Below, piece by piece: positions 9,785-18,927 of a stretch of 64,000 bases of DNA (positions are counted from its first letter, which is position 1; every line of letters begins with the position of its first letter). The stretch covers positions 434,001 through 498,000 of the forward strand of contig NZ_JAQSDY010000027.1 in the NCBI RefSeq assembly GCF_029946145.1, given 5' to 3'. The stretch comes from Brevundimonas sp. (GTDB taxonomy: Bacteria; Pseudomonadota; Alphaproteobacteria; Caulobacterales; Caulobacteraceae). Under the pieces are notes generated by a model, which searched no databases, was not told the DNA's origin, and was given only the letters and a program-made list of their open reading frames with translations. A program made the translations under genes and the position numbers.

Positions 9785-10566
9785 GCGGGTAAGGGTCCGG
9801 GGCGGCGGTCGCGATCAAGCACTACGACCTTGTCCGCGATAACACCGCCGTTCAGCATTCGCCGCGTGATGCGTTCGAAATACTGAATGAAGTCCGCCAG
9901 ACGGCGACGCTCCTCATCGGGAAGGTCCTTCGGACGAACATCCAGCAGATCCGCCTCCTGCTGGCTGCGCCAGTCGAGCACGACCTCGAACCCGGGAGCC
10001 TTCAGGAATAAGACGGCGTCGAACCGGGCGGCGAAGTCGGCGTAGGAGCCGGCGACGAAGCCGTTGACGGCTCGCCGCCACGCCCCGTCGGCGTCCCGCT
10101 CGCGCTCCAGCGCATTGATCGGGACGGCGAGTGCGGCCTCATCCTCCGGCAGCGCGCCCAGGCACCAGGCGTCGATCAGGATCGCCGAAGGGCGGCCTTC
10201 GAAGATCCGCCAGTCCCGGATAGGTCGACGGTCGTCTGCGCGCTTGTCGAAGTCGGGGATCAGGACCTTGTCATGAGGCCGGGCCGTGCTCAGAGCCTTG
10301 ATCAACCGGTTCAGCAAACGAAGATCATGCGTACCCGGAGGACCGCGCGTCCGGAACAGCGGGTGCACTTCGTCGGCCATCACCTCGCGCCGCGCGCGCG
10401 TCAGATAGACGTCGTCGATGGAGATCTGAATTCCGCCGAACCTTTCGGCGGCGGCGCGGGCCAGGGTCGTCTTGCCCGACCCCTGGGCCCCGACGACGGC
10501 GATCAAGGGCGGCCCGACCGCAGTTCGGGATCCGGTCGCTATCAGGCGGCCGATCAGATCGATCAT
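9781..10566 (-). CDS. P-loop kinase, D-glycerate 3-kinase-like
   Basis: The roughly 261-residue protein has a Walker A motif GAQGSGKTT near residue 28 and the segment SIDDVYLTRARR. It also has the family-typical TRGPPGTHDLRL and a later FEGRPSAILIDAWCLG element. These match the glycerate kinase/phosphoribulokinase-like group (plant GLYK, yeast Tda10). The reaction is probably ATP-dependent phosphorylation of D-glycerate, or the protein may be an uncharacterised relative. The ATG at 10566 is preferred, though an in-frame GTG at 10587 is possible. Neither has a strong ribosome binding site. The gene lies 29 bases after the ferredoxin gene. Confidence 0.75.
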   Translation of the reverse strand: MIDLIGRLIATGSRTAVGPPLIAVVGAQGSGKTTLARAAAERFGGIQISIDDVYLTRARREVMADEVHPLFRTRGPPGTHDLRLLNRLIKALSTARPHDKVLIPDFDKRADDRRPIRDWRIFEGRPSAILIDAWCLGALPEDEAALAVPINALERERDADGAWRRAVNGFVAGSYADFAARFDAVLFLKAPGFEVVLDWRSQQEADLLDVRPKDLPDEERRRLADFIQYFERITRRMLNGGVIADKVVVLDRDRRPGPLPA

Positions 10567-10595
10567 CCCGGGATCGGCTGGGCCCACGGTTCGTG

Positions 10596-10916
10596 TCAGT
10601 GCTGGTTTTCGGGGAGGCGCACGATCAACCCGTCCAGATCGTCCGAAACCCGGATCTGACAGGACAGGCGGCTGTTCGGCTGGACGTTCTCGGCGAAGTC
10701 CAGCATCGACTCCTCCATGGCCGAGGCGCGGCCCGTCTCGGCGGCGAAAGCCTCGTCGACATAGACGTGGCAGGTGGCGCAGGCGCAGGCGCCGCCGCAG
10801 TCGGCGTCGATGCCCGGGACATTGTTGCGGATCGCGCCTTCCATAACGGAGAGGCCATTCTTGACCTCAACCACATGTTCGCGGCCGTCGTGTTCGATGT
10901 AGGTGACCTTCGCCAA
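10596..10916 (-). CDS. 2Fe-2S ferredoxin
   Basis: The 106-residue protein has the adrenodoxin/FdVI-type pattern [15 protein letters not shown], with a fourth cysteine in RLSCQIRV near residue 86. It transfers single electrons, for example to cytochromes P450 or in Fe-S and heme A synthesis. The start appears to be a TTG at 10916 that abuts the TAG stop of sdhB. The next in-frame ATG is near residue 25 and would remove a strand of the fold, so TTG is preferred. It may be cotranscribed with the sdh genes. Confidence 0.9.
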   Translation of the reverse strand: MAKVTYIEHDGREHVVEVKNGLSVMEGAIRNNVPGIDADCGGACACATCHVYVDEAFAAETGRASAMEESMLDFAENVQPNSRLSCQIRVSDDLDGLIVRLPENQH

Positions 10917-11720
10917 CTAGGCCGCCGTTTCCGTCTTCTTGCGCGACGGGGACACCATCAGCTTCTTGGTCTTCGCGATCGCCTCGGCCGGGTTCAGCCC
11001 CTTGGGACAGACCTGGGCGCAGTTCATGATGGTGTGGCAGCGATAGAGCTTGAACGGATCCTCGAGGTCGTCGAGCCGCTTGTCGGTGGCGTCGTCGCGG
11101 CTGTCGGCGATCCAGCGATAGGACTGCAGCAGGGCGGCGGGGCCGAGGTATTCGGTCTGGTTCCACCAGTAGCTGGGGCAGGAGGTCGAGCAGCAGGCGC
11201 ACAGGATGCACTCGTACAGGCCGTCCAGCTTGGCCCGGTCCTCGGGCAGCTGGATGCGCTCTTTCTCGGGGTCGGGCTCGTCGGATTGCAGGTAGGGCTG
11301 GATCGAGTCGTACTGGGCGTAGAACAGGGTCAGGTCCGTCACCAGATCCTTGACCACCGACTGGTGCGGCAGGGGCGCGATCGAGATCGTCGAGGAGGAG
11401 CACTCCTCCCAGCCCTTGGTGCAGGCCAGGGTGTTGCGTCCGTCGATGTTCATCGAGCACGAGCCGCAGATGCCCTCGCGGCACGAACGCCGGAAGGTCA
11501 GGGTCGGGTCGATCTCGTTCTTGATGTGGATCAGGGCGTCCAGCAGCATCGGGCCGTGATCGTCGGCCGAGATCTCGAACGTGTCCCAGCGCGGATCGGC
11601 GTCGACCTCGGGGTCGTAGCGATAGACCTTGTAGGTCTTGACGTTCTGCGCGCCGGCCGGGGCCTTGTGGACCTTGCCGCGAACGGGCTTGGAGCCCTTG
11701 GGGAGAGTCAGCTGGACCAT
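10917..11720 (-). CDS. sdhB: Succinate dehydrogenase iron-sulfur subunit
   Basis: The 267-residue subunit carries the three iron-sulfur clusters of complex II. The 2Fe-2S loop is [22 protein letters not shown]. The C-terminal ferredoxin-like cysteine sets are [17 protein letters not shown] and [17 protein letters not shown]. It passes electrons from SdhA to the quinone site in SdhCD. The ATG at 11720 overlaps the sdhA stop by one base (TGATG), so translation is coupled. The length is normal for the alphaproteobacterial protein. Confidence 0.97.
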   Translation of the reverse strand: MVQLTLPKGSKPVRGKVHKAPAGAQNVKTYKVYRYDPEVDADPRWDTFEISADDHGPMLLDALIHIKNEIDPTLTFRRSCREGICGSCSMNIDGRNTLACTKGWEECSSSTISIAPLPHQSVVKDLVTDLTLFYAQYDSIQPYLQSDEPDPEKERIQLPEDRAKLDGLYECILCACCSTSCPSYWWNQTEYLGPAALLQSYRWIADSRDDATDKRLDDLEDPFKLYRCHTIMNCAQVCPKGLNPAEAIAKTKKLMVSPSRKKTETAA

Positions 11721-13504
11721 CAGTACACCCGCGCCTTGGGTTCGATGTAAGCGATGTCTTTCGACATCGTGTAATTGTGGACCGGGCGGTAATCGATCTT
11801 CACCGCGTCGCCCGGCGCCTTCCAGGCGAGGGTGTGTTTCATCCACTGCTTGTCGTCCCGGTCCGGATAATCCTCGCGGGCGTGGGCGCCGCGGCTCTCG
11901 GTGCGGTTCAGCGCGCCCTCGATGGTGACCAGGGCCTGATCGATCAGGTTGTCGTATTCGAGCGTCTCGACCAGGTCGGTGTTCCAGATCAGGCCGCGAT
12001 CGGTGGTCTTGATGTCGTCGCCGGCGGCGTGGATGGCGCGCAGCTTGGCCACCCCTTCCTCCAGCGTCTTGCCGGTGCGGAAGACGGCGGCGTCGGACTG
12101 CATGGCGCGCTGCATGTCGATGCGCAGCTTCGCCGTCGGGGTCGAGCCGTTGGCATGGCGGAAGCGATCCATCCGGGCCACATGGGCGTCGGTCGCCGAG
12201 GCCGGGACATCCGGCACCTTCGAAGCCTTGTCCACGACCTCGCCGCACCGCAGCCCGGCGGCGCGGCCGAACACGACCAGATCGGTCAGGCTGTTGGAGC
12301 CGAGGCGGTTGGCCCCGTGCACCGAGACGCAGGCCGCCTCGCCCACCGCCATCAGGCCGGGCACCACGCTGTCGGCATTGTCGCCGACCTTGGTCAGGAC
12401 CTCGCCGTGATAGTTGGTGGGGATGCCGCCCATATTGTAGTGGACGGTCGGCAGGACCGGGATCGGCTGTTTCGTCACATCGACGCCGGCGAAGATCTTG
12501 GCGCTCTCGGAAATGCCCGGCAGGCGCTCGTGCAGGATGGCCGGATCGAGGTGGTCGAGGTGCAGGTGGATGTGGTCCTTGTTCGGGCCCACGCCGCGGC
12601 CTTCACGGATTTCGATGGTCATGGAGCGGCTGACCATGTCGCGCGGGGCCAGGTCCTTCACGGTCGGCGCATAGCGCTCCATGAAGCGCTCGCCCTCGGA
12701 ATTGGTCAGATAGCCGCCCTCGCCGCGCGCGCCCTCGGTGATCAGGCAGCCGGCGCCGTAGATGCCGGTGGGGTGGAACTGCACGAACTCCATGTCCTGC
12801 AGCGGCAGGCCGGCGCGCAGCACCATGGCGTTGCCGTCGCCGGTGCAGGTGTGGGCCGAGGTGGCGCTGAAATAGGCGCGGCCGTAGCCGCCGGTGGCCA
12901 GGATCACCAGCTTGGCGCGGAAGCGGTGCATCGTGCCGTCGTCGAGCTTGAGCGCCGTCACGCCGGTGCAGGCGCCGTCCTGCATGATCAGGTCGAGGGC
13001 GAAATATTCGACGAAGAACTCGACCTCGCGGCGCACCGACTGGCCGTACAGGGTGTGCAGGATGGCGTGGCCGGTGCGGTCGGCGGCGGCGCAGGTGCGC
13101 TGCACCGGGCCCTCGCCGAAATTGCGCGTCATGCCGCCGAAGGCGCGCTGGTAGATCTTGCCCTCATCGGTGCGCGAGAAGGGCACGCCCCAGTGCTCAA
13201 GCTCATAGACGGCCTTGGGCGCGTTGCGGACCAGGTATTCGATGGCGTCCTGGTCGCCGAGCCAGTCCGACCCCTTGACGGTGTCGTACATGTGCCACTG
13301 CCAGCTGTCCTCGCCCATGTTGCCGAGCGAGGCGGAGATGCCGCCCTGGGCCGCGACGGTGTGGGAGCGGGTCGGGAAGACCTTGGTGACGCAGGCGACC
13401 TTCAGCCCCTGCTGGGCGGCGCCGAGCGCCGCGCGAAGGCCCGAGCCGCCCGCGCCGACGACGACGACGTCATAGGCGTGATCGACGAATTCATAAGCAG
13501 CCAT
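11720..13504 (-). CDS. sdhA: Succinate dehydrogenase flavoprotein subunit
   Basis: The 594-residue flavoprotein oxidises succinate to fumarate in the citric acid cycle. It has the N-terminal FAD-binding motif [16 protein letters not shown] and the covalent FAD histidine region [10 protein letters not shown]. Active-site segments include HPTGIYGAG and [14 protein letters not shown], and [19 protein letters not shown] lies in the C-terminal part. It lies in the order sdhC-sdhD-sdhA-sdhB, with only six bases between the sdhD stop and the sdhA start. The length and motifs indicate an intact gene. Confidence 0.98.
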   Translation of the reverse strand: MAAYEFVDHAYDVVVVGAGGSGLRAALGAAQQGLKVACVTKVFPTRSHTVAAQGGISASLGNMGEDSWQWHMYDTVKGSDWLGDQDAIEYLVRNAPKAVYELEHWGVPFSRTDEGKIYQRAFGGMTRNFGEGPVQRTCAAADRTGHAILHTLYGQSVRREVEFFVEYFALDLIMQDGACTGVTALKLDDGTMHRFRAKLVILATGGYGRAYFSATSAHTCTGDGNAMVLRAGLPLQDMEFVQFHPTGIYGAGCLITEGARGEGGYLTNSEGERFMERYAPTVKDLAPRDMVSRSMTIEIREGRGVGPNKDHIHLHLDHLDPAILHERLPGISESAKIFAGVDVTKQPIPVLPTVHYNMGGIPTNYHGEVLTKVGDNADSVVPGLMAVGEAACVSVHGANRLGSNSLTDLVVFGRAAGLRCGEVVDKASKVPDVPASATDAHVARMDRFRHANGSTPTAKLRIDMQRAMQSDAAVFRTGKTLEEGVAKLRAIHAAGDDIKTTDRGLIWNTDLVETLEYDNLIDQALVTIEGALNRTESRGAHAREDYPDRDDKQWMKHTLAWKAPGDAVKIDYRPVHNYTMSKDIAYIEPKARVY

Positions 13505-13510
13505 CAGCCG

Positions 13511-13918
13511 TCAGATCCCGAAACCGGCGGGCAGGGGCGCGGAACCCAGCGCCAGCCGCACGATGAAGAAGACTCCCGCCGCCGCGATCACGAGGCAGAG
13601 CAGAAGGATCAGGCCCAGCAGCGCGCCGCGCGAGCCGGGCTTGTGGATATAGTCGTCGACGATGACCTTCAGGCCCATGTTCATGTGCCAGACGCTGACC
13701 AGCAGGGTCACGGCCAGAATTACGGCGTTAACCGGAGAGGCGAACCATTCGCGCGCGCCGTCATAGCCGCCGCCCGACAGGACGAAGCCGCTCCACAGAC
13801 CCCAGAGGGTCAGGGGAACGAGGATCAGGGACGACAGCCGTTCGGCGGTCCATTCGCCGGCGCCGTGGCGCTCGGAGACCTTGACGCCCTTCACGAAGGC
13901 CTTGGTTTCGGCGCTCAC
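13511..13918 (-). CDS. sdhD: Succinate dehydrogenase hydrophobic membrane anchor subunit
   Basis: The 135-residue protein has three hydrophobic helices and the heme-ligand region SVWHMNMGLKVIVDDYIH typical of SdhD, with the histidine and the nearby aspartate pair. It anchors SdhAB to the inner membrane and helps form the ubiquinone and heme b site. The start is a GTG at 13918 that overlaps the sdhC stop in a GTGA tetranucleotide. The longer open frame upstream of the GTG is antisense-like noise within sdhC. Confidence 0.92.
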   Translation of the reverse strand: MSAETKAFVKGVKVSERHGAGEWTAERLSSLILVPLTLWGLWSGFVLSGGGYDGAREWFASPVNAVILAVTLLVSVWHMNMGLKVIVDDYIHKPGSRGALLGLILLLCLVIAAAGVFFIVRLALGSAPLPAGFGI

Positions 13919-14400
13919 AGCACGACCCTCCCCGAGGTGAACAGGAAGGCCCAGAACGCCACCGCTCCGACGACGCCCAGGATGATGGAGCCCCACGACA
14001 GGGCGTCGGCCGTCCGGGGCGACAGGCCCACGGCCGCGTCCCAGATCAGGTGGCGCACGCCCCCGGTCAGGTGAAGGAACAGGGCCAGGGTCAGGCCGAA
14101 CCAGACCAGCAGTCCCAGCGGCGACCCCATCCAGCCGGTGAAGGTCGCATAGGCGTCAGGCCCGAAGGCCAGGGCCATCAGCCACAGGGCGATCAGCACC
14201 GATCCGACCGATAGCGCGCCGCCCGTGAACCGGTTCAGGATCGAGGCGAACATGGTGACGTGCCAGCGCCAGATCTGGAGATGGGGCGACAGGGGTCGGA
14301 CGCGGCCATTGGGCTGAATCACGAAACGGCCGGTCTGGTCGTCGCCAGAATTGGGGGTCGGATCGTTGGAGGCGTCGCCCGGCAGGGGAGAGGTCGACAT
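13915..14400 (-). CDS. sdhC: Succinate dehydrogenase cytochrome b556 subunit
   Basis: The 161-residue protein has the SdhC motif RPLSPHLQIWRWHVTMFASILNR, followed by three membrane helices and the heme ligand region LFLHLTGGVRHLIWD. It is the first gene of the sdhCDAB operon. The N-terminal 40 residues are a hydrophilic extension (PGDASNDPTPNSGDDQTG) that is longer than in many SdhC proteins. The ATG at 14400 was chosen; an earlier ATG at 14430 would add ten residues. The operon promoter should lie between here and the HIT gene at 14518. Confidence 0.94.
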   Translation of the reverse strand: MSTSPLPGDASNDPTPNSGDDQTGRFVIQPNGRVRPLSPHLQIWRWHVTMFASILNRFTGGALSVGSVLIALWLMALAFGPDAYATFTGWMGSPLGLLVWFGLTLALFLHLTGGVRHLIWDAAVGLSPRTADALSWGSIILGVVGAVAFWAFLFTSGRVVL

Positions 14401-14517
14401 ATTGCGAATGGTTCTCAGAAACCTGAGCAAAATCAGGCGCTCGAAATCGGTGATCAGGCTTTAGTCCAGCGGAGCGGCGGGGGTCAACGAAGCTTGAGAG
14501 CGGGCGGCGATATGGCG

Positions 14518-14958
14518 CTATCCCGCCGGCGAACGGCGAGTCTCCTGGCGAAGGCCCGACACCGCCGCCTGCAGGGCGCTGGCGCCATAGGGAAGGGCGG
14601 CTCCCCGGCCCCAGACCGGGTCGGGCCACAGTCCGTCGTCGTGACGACGGCCGACCACATGCACATGCAACTGCGCCGTCACATTGCCCAGGGCCCCGAC
14701 GTTCAGCTTCTCAACCGCCCGTCCCGCCGCCCCGCCCAGCATCCTCACCAGCTCGCCGGCCCGGACGACCTCGTCCATCAGCGTCGCGCGATCAGCCGGC
14801 GTCAGGTCCTCCAGTTCGCGCAGGCCCGCGCGGCGGGGGATCAGGATCAGCCAGGGAAAGCGCGCATCATCCTGCAGCCGCACCTCGCACAGGGGCCAGT
14901 CGCAGACGACGGCGGAGCCGGCCTCGAACGCGGGATCAGCCTTGAACGGAGCGGTCAT
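14518..14958 (-). CDS. HIT family protein
   Basis: The 146-residue protein has the histidine-triad motif QLHVHVVGR near residue 97, with the upstream elements WLILIPRR and LNVGALGN. HIT proteins hydrolyse nucleotide phosphoramidates or dinucleotides, or transfer nucleotides. Here the specific substrate is unknown. The gene follows the SIMPL-domain gene by six bases on the same strand and is probably cotranscribed with it. The final residues are more basic than in typical HIT proteins but contain no extra domain. Confidence 0.88.
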   Translation of the reverse strand: MTAPFKADPAFEAGSAVVCDWPLCEVRLQDDARFPWLILIPRRAGLRELEDLTPADRATLMDEVVRAGELVRMLGGAAGRAVEKLNVGALGNVTAQLHVHVVGRRHDDGLWPDPVWGRGAALPYGASALQAAVSGLRQETRRSPAG

Positions 14959-14964
14959 CCTGCG

Positions 14965-15867
14965 TCAGTTCAGCCCGTAGACGACACAGGCCCGGTCGGT
15001 CAGTTCGCGCAGCGGCGGCTGCAGCGCCAGCCGGGCCGCCTCGATCTGGGCTTCGGACGGCGCGGCGCCGGGCGCGGGCGGAGGGGGAGGAGCCGACGGT
15101 GCAAACCCGCGCTCCATCCGCGATCCGGTGACCGCGATCTCGTCCACATTGGTCGCCAGCCCGGGCCCCGAGGAATAGGATGGCCAGCCGGCCAGCACGT
15201 CGGTCTCGCAGGCGCGGCCCGTCGGATCGATCACCCGCACCCCGCCCAGCGACGTCCCGGCGTTGGACGCGGCCTCGCGCGCTCGCCGCGCCGCATCCTT
15301 CACGGCCTCGCCCTGCAGCCAGGTCTTGGTCGAATTGTCCGGTTCGAGATTGAAGGAGACCGCGCTGGCCGAGGTGGGCTGGGCGGCGATCACCGTCGCA
15401 TAGACCCGCTCCAGCACCGAAACATCGCGGATGGTGACGCTGACGTTCGCATTGGCCTGATAGCGCTCGATCTGGTCGGCCCGGGCGTTGTCGCGCAGGA
15501 CGCCGTTCTCGTCGCGATACTGGTCGTATAGGGGGCGCGTCGTCAGGCTGGTCTCGACCCTGACCTTGTCCACGCCATAGGCTGCCAGGGCCTGGCTCAG
15601 CGCCCGCACCTGATCGGCGGCCTTGCGCGAGGCGTCGGCGGCCGAGCGGTCGATCGCCAGGAAGGTGGCGCCGAAGTTCGCCCGGTTGGCGGCGACCTCG
15701 GTGCGGACATGGCCGACCGAGGCGATGACGGGATCGCGCATCCACCAGGGCGCCGGCACATAGCGCTCGCCGATCGTTGCCGGTGGCGTCTGGGCCGCGG
15801 CCAGGCCGGGGGCGGCGGCTGCGGTAAGGGCGGCGGCGGTCAACAGGGCGGCGGTCAGGCGACGCAT
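14965..15867 (-). CDS. SIMPL (DUF541) domain periplasmic protein
   Basis: The 300-residue protein has a signal peptide (MRRLTAALLTAAALTAAAAP) followed by the SIMPL/DUF541 fold. Typical elements are the early strand VIASVGHVRTEVAANRANF, a central YQANANVSVTIRDV and the later EAVKDAARRAREAASNAG. A proline-rich linker (about 257-268) precedes a short C-terminal tail with a cysteine. Relatives are implicated in stress or envelope functions, but a precise role is not established. The start at 15867 has an AGAGGAAG ribosome binding site. It is divergent from ahpC. Confidence 0.82.
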   Translation of the reverse strand: MRRLTAALLTAAALTAAAAPGLAAAQTPPATIGERYVPAPWWMRDPVIASVGHVRTEVAANRANFGATFLAIDRSAADASRKAADQVRALSQALAAYGVDKVRVETSLTTRPLYDQYRDENGVLRDNARADQIERYQANANVSVTIRDVSVLERVYATVIAAQPTSASAVSFNLEPDNSTKTWLQGEAVKDAARRAREAASNAGTSLGGVRVIDPTGRACETDVLAGWPSYSSGPGLATNVDEIAVTGSRMERGFAPSAPPPPPAPGAAPSEAQIEAARLALQPPLRELTDRACVVYGLN

Positions 15868-15959
15868 GGGTGTGTCTTCCTCTGATGTGCACGCCGACCT
15901 TGCCGGTCGGGCCCCCCTTCGTAAAGCCGCGATCCGGACCGACGGCGCCCATGTGAAGT

Positions 15960-15974
15960 ATAGATAAAATCTAT
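15960..15974. promoter_or_regulatory. OxyR-type half-site upstream of ahpC
   Basis: The sequence ATAGATAAAATCTAT matches the published OxyR half-site pattern ATAG-N-T-N3-A-N-CTAT exactly. It lies 116 bases upstream of ahpC in the divergent region with the SIMPL gene. A second, adjacent half-site is only weakly matched (around 15981-15995). Binding is inferred, not shown. Confidence 0.55.
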
Positions 15975-16090
15975 GGATCAATATGATGTCCACTCATTGA
16001 CTTTGTGCACCGCACAAGCCATTTCGCGGTTGCAGCGCCGCTCCCCCGGCGCTCCGGATTCTTCCTTCAATCGACTTCAGGAGAACAGCC

Positions 16091-16645
16091 ATGCTGGGCG
16101 TTGGTCAGAAACTGCCGGACTTCAAGATCATCGGCGTCAAGCCGGGCTTCAACAACCACGAGGAAAACGGCGTTTCGGCCTTCGAGGCCGTCACCCAGGA
16201 CAGTTTCGAGGGCAAGTGGAAGGTCATCTTCTTCTACCCGAAGGACTTCACCTTCGTCTGCCCGACCGAGATCGCCGAATTCGCCTCGCTGGCGCGGGAC
16301 TTCGAAGACCGCGACACCGTCGTTCTGGGCGGCTCGACCGACAACGAGTTCGTCAAACTGGCCTGGCGCCGCGACCACGCCGACCTGTCCAAGCTGCCGA
16401 TCTGGCAGTTCGCTGACAACGGCGGCAAATTCGCCCGCGACCTGGGCGTCCTCGACGAGGCCGAGGGCGTCGCCCTGCGCGCCACCTTCGTGGTCGACCC
16501 GCACAACATCGTGCAGCACGTCTATGTCACCAATCTGAACGTGGGCCGCGCCCCGGCCGACACCCTGCGTGTCGTCGACGCCCTGCAGACCGACGAGCTG
16601 TGCGCCTGCAACCGCCCGGTGGGCGGCGAGACGCTCGCTGCGTAA
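16091..16645 (+). CDS. ahpC: Peroxiredoxin AhpC (alkyl hydroperoxide reductase)
   Basis: The 184-residue peroxiredoxin reduces H2O2, alkyl hydroperoxides and possibly peroxynitrite in the cytoplasm. The peroxidatic cysteine is Cys57 in FTFVCPTE. Two C-terminal cysteines, Cys171 and Cys173 (ELCACNRPVGG), match the mycobacterial AhpC type that is reduced by AhpD rather than AhpF. This agrees with ahpD downstream. A strong SD sequence (AGGAGAA) precedes the ATG. An OxyR-like site lies upstream and a terminator directly downstream. Confidence 0.96.
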   Translation: MLGVGQKLPDFKIIGVKPGFNNHEENGVSAFEAVTQDSFEGKWKVIFFYPKDFTFVCPTEIAEFASLARDFEDRDTVVLGGSTDNEFVKLAWRRDHADLSKLPIWQFADNGGKFARDLGVLDEAEGVALRATFVVDPHNIVQHVYVTNLNVGRAPADTLRVVDALQTDELCACNRPVGGETLAA

Positions 16646-16661
16646 GGCGGCGTCCTGAGTA

Positions 16662-16711
16662 GCGGGAGGCGGCAGCGTTTGTATCGCCGCCTCCCGCGCT
16701 CGCTGTTTTTT
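16662..16711 (+). terminator. Rho-independent terminator after ahpC
   Basis: A twelve-base perfect stem (arms 16662-16673 and 16686-16697) is followed by CGCTG and then six T residues at 16706-16711. It lies 16 bases after the ahpC stop. It should reduce read-through into ahpD, which may therefore have its own promoter or depend on partial termination. Confidence 0.8.
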
Positions 16712-16844
16712 GGGCGCTATGCTCGGCTCGCGGAGCCTTGCGACTTGAGCGCGGTCGCGCCCGACCACCCATGACTTCATGCGGCTCAAGCAGCGCGCGA
16801 CCGCGTCGCGTGCGATAATCGCTTCCCGAAGGGAACCTCCCAAA

Positions 16845-17378
16845 ATGTCGATCGACGCCCTGCGCGACCTGATGCCCGCCTACGCCAGGGACATTTCGCT
16901 GAACCTCGGCTCCCTCGCCTCGGAGACGGTGCTGAACGACCAGCAGAAATGGGGCTGTTTCCTCGCCTCGGCCCATGCGGTCGGCGTCGCTCCGGTGGTC
17001 AGGGCGATCGAGGCCCAGGCGGCGACCATCCTGTCGCCCGAGGCGATGAATGCGGCCAAGGCCGCCGCCGCCATCATGGGCATGAACAACATCTACTACC
17101 GGTCGCTGCACCTGATGAAGAACCACGAATACACGACCATCCCCGCCCGGCTGCGGATGAACGTCCTCGCCAATCCGGGCGTCGAGAAGATGGATTTCGA
17201 ACTGTGGTCGACGGCGGTCTCGGCCATCAATGGCTGCGGCTCCTGTCTGGACGCCCATGAGGGCGCGCTGCGCAAGCACGGCGTGCCGGCGACCCAGGTG
17301 CAGGCGGCGCTGCGCATCGCCGCGGTGGTCCACGCCGCCAGCCGGATCGTGGCGTCGGAAACGGCGCTGGCCGCCTAG
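16845..17378 (+). CDS. ahpD: Alkyl hydroperoxide reductase AhpD
   Basis: The 177-residue helical protein has the catalytic motif CGSC (Cys131 and Cys134) with His138, in the same arrangement as Mycobacterium AhpD. It accepts electrons from the lipoamide system and reduces AhpC. The ATG at 16845 was chosen over an in-frame start at 16779 because MSIDALRDLMP matches the family N-terminus. The stop codon shares a CTAG tetranucleotide with the stop of the convergent SRPBCC gene. Confidence 0.95.
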   Translation: MSIDALRDLMPAYARDISLNLGSLASETVLNDQQKWGCFLASAHAVGVAPVVRAIEAQAATILSPEAMNAAKAAAAIMGMNNIYYRSLHLMKNHEYTTIPARLRMNVLANPGVEKMDFELWSTAVSAINGCGSCLDAHEGALRKHGVPATQVQAALRIAAVVHAASRIVASETALAA

Positions 17379-17908
17379 GATCCGGACTCCGCCGGGGCCT
17401 CGCCGTACTCCAGATAGTGGAGCCAGCGCTGGTAGCCGGCGCCCATGACCGCATCGACATCGTCGGCCATGGCGCCGATGCCCGGGCCTTCGACCGTCAT
17501 GGTCCAGGTCGGGGTCCAGCCCCGGTTCGCCGCGGGCCAGCTGACCACCAGTTCCGCCCGGGTCGTCTTGCCGCGCAGCGGTCCGAAGGGCGCGTCGAAC
17601 ACCATGCGGTCGGCCGTGACCGAGACGGTGCGGCCATGGTCGAAGTCGGTCCCGTCGGCCAGTGTCTCGCACCAGCAGCCGCCGGGCGCGAGGTCGAGGC
17701 TCAGATTGGCGGCCGAGCCGGTATAGGTGTGGGCGGCGTCCCACCACCGGGGGAGCGCCTCGAATGCGGCTGGAATGTCATCGGGCGCGATCTCGGCGCC
17801 GACCGCATAGCGCAGGGTGAAGCTGTCGGCGGTGCGCGACACGACCTCGGCGGCTGCCGGCGCGGCCGAAAGGGCCAGGACGGCGGTGGCGATCAGGGGC
17901 TTGAGCAT
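17375..17908 (-). CDS. SRPBCC superfamily periplasmic protein
   Basis: The 177-residue protein has a signal peptide (MLKPLIATAVLALSAAPAAA) and an SRPBCC/START-like helix-grip domain of the kind that binds hydrophobic ligands. Features include the amphipathic helix FEALPRWWDAAHTY and the long C-terminal helix after WTPTWTMTVEGPG. The start at 17908 is supported by GGAGGA seven bases upstream. The two cysteines in GGCWCETL could be a metal or redox site, but nothing shows this. The role is unknown; close relatives are annotated only by fold. Confidence 0.75.
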   Translation of the reverse strand: MLKPLIATAVLALSAAPAAAEVVSRTADSFTLRYAVGAEIAPDDIPAAFEALPRWWDAAHTYTGSAANLSLDLAPGGCWCETLADGTDFDHGRTVSVTADRMVFDAPFGPLRGKTTRAELVVSWPAANRGWTPTWTMTVEGPGIGAMADDVDAVMGAGYQRWLHYLEYGEAPAESGS

Positions 17909-17952
17909 GGACGATCCTCCCGCCGCCATGGGGTGACGAACGGCGCCGGTCG

Positions 17953-18804
17953 TCAAGCCGGGGTGAAGGTCAGGGGCGCGCCCCAGAACTGGCTGACCAG
18001 GTCCGACTGCGGCCCGGCCTTGCCGCTGGTCAGGAAGTCCCGGCGGCCCGAGCCGCCCAGATCGTATTCCGGATGCCGCTCGAAATAGCGCGCCAGGGCG
18101 TCCGCCACGGCCGTCGGCTGGTGGATCACCGGCGTGCCGGGCGGCAGGGCCGCGGCGAACAGATCGGCGACGATCTCATAGTGGGTGCAGCCGAGGATGG
18201 CCTGGTCGGGATGGCGGCCGATGCGGCGCCGCAGGGCGTCGACATGGTCCTCGACCACCACCTTCAGCTCCTCGAGCGGAGCGCCCAGCTCGATCAGGCC
18301 GGCCAGGCCCGGACAGGGCTCGGAGAAGACCGCCAGATCCTCGCGCCGTTTATCGATCTCGATCTCATAGACCCGGCTCATCGCCGTGGCGGCGGTGCAG
18401 AAGACGCCCGTGATGTCGATGGCCTCGATCTTGTCGGGGCGCCGTTCGGCCTCATAGGTCCAGGGCAGGCCGGTGGCCGCCTCGATGGTCGGAACGATGA
18501 TGCCCAGCACATTGATCGGGCGGCCGTGGCGCGCCCGCGCCTCTGGCACCCAGCTCTGCTGCAGCCGGCGCAGGGCGATGGCGCTGGCGGTGTTGCAGGC
18601 CAGGACGATGACATTGGCCCCGGCCTCGAACAGCCGTTCGCAGCCCGCGCGCGTCAGCTCGACGATCTCCTCGCCGCCGCGCCCGCCATAGGGGGCGTTG
18701 GCCTGGTCGGCCAGATAGACGAAATCGCGGTCGGGAAACCGCCGCGTCAATTCGCGGTGGACCGTCAGGCCCCCCACGCCGGAGTCGAATACGCCTATCG
18801 CCAT
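17953..18804 (-). CDS. murI: Glutamate racemase
   Basis: The 283-residue enzyme interconverts L- and D-glutamate for peptidoglycan synthesis in the cytoplasm. The family signature is complete: FDSGVGGLTV at residues 5-14, the first catalytic cysteine in VLACNTASA and the second in ILGCTHYE. The length is usual. The gene is transcribed from 18804, 44 bases upstream of the SRPBCC start, and the divergent M3 peptidase gene starts 123 bases away. The promoter region must lie in that interval. Confidence 0.96.
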   Translation of the reverse strand: MAIGVFDSGVGGLTVHRELTRRFPDRDFVYLADQANAPYGGRGGEEIVELTRAGCERLFEAGANVIVLACNTASAIALRRLQQSWVPEARARHGRPINVLGIIVPTIEAATGLPWTYEAERRPDKIEAIDITGVFCTAATAMSRVYEIEIDKRREDLAVFSEPCPGLAGLIELGAPLEELKVVVEDHVDALRRRIGRHPDQAILGCTHYEIVADLFAAALPPGTPVIHQPTAVADALARYFERHPEYDLGGSGRRDFLTSGKAGPQSDLVSQFWGAPLTFTPA

Positions 18805-18927
18805 GGCGCGGGCTTTAGACTTGCTGCCCGTCCCCGTCCACCAACGAAGATTACGGCCCGTTCATGTGACAGTCAGCGGCGCGAGCGCCTAGAGTCATGG
18901 CAACGAACGCCACGCACGGAGTTTCTC

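Noticed and set aside
11777..14074. A 765-codon open frame on the plus strand over sdhA, sdhD and sdhC
   Set aside because: Antisense to well-recognised sdh genes; a result of high GC content.
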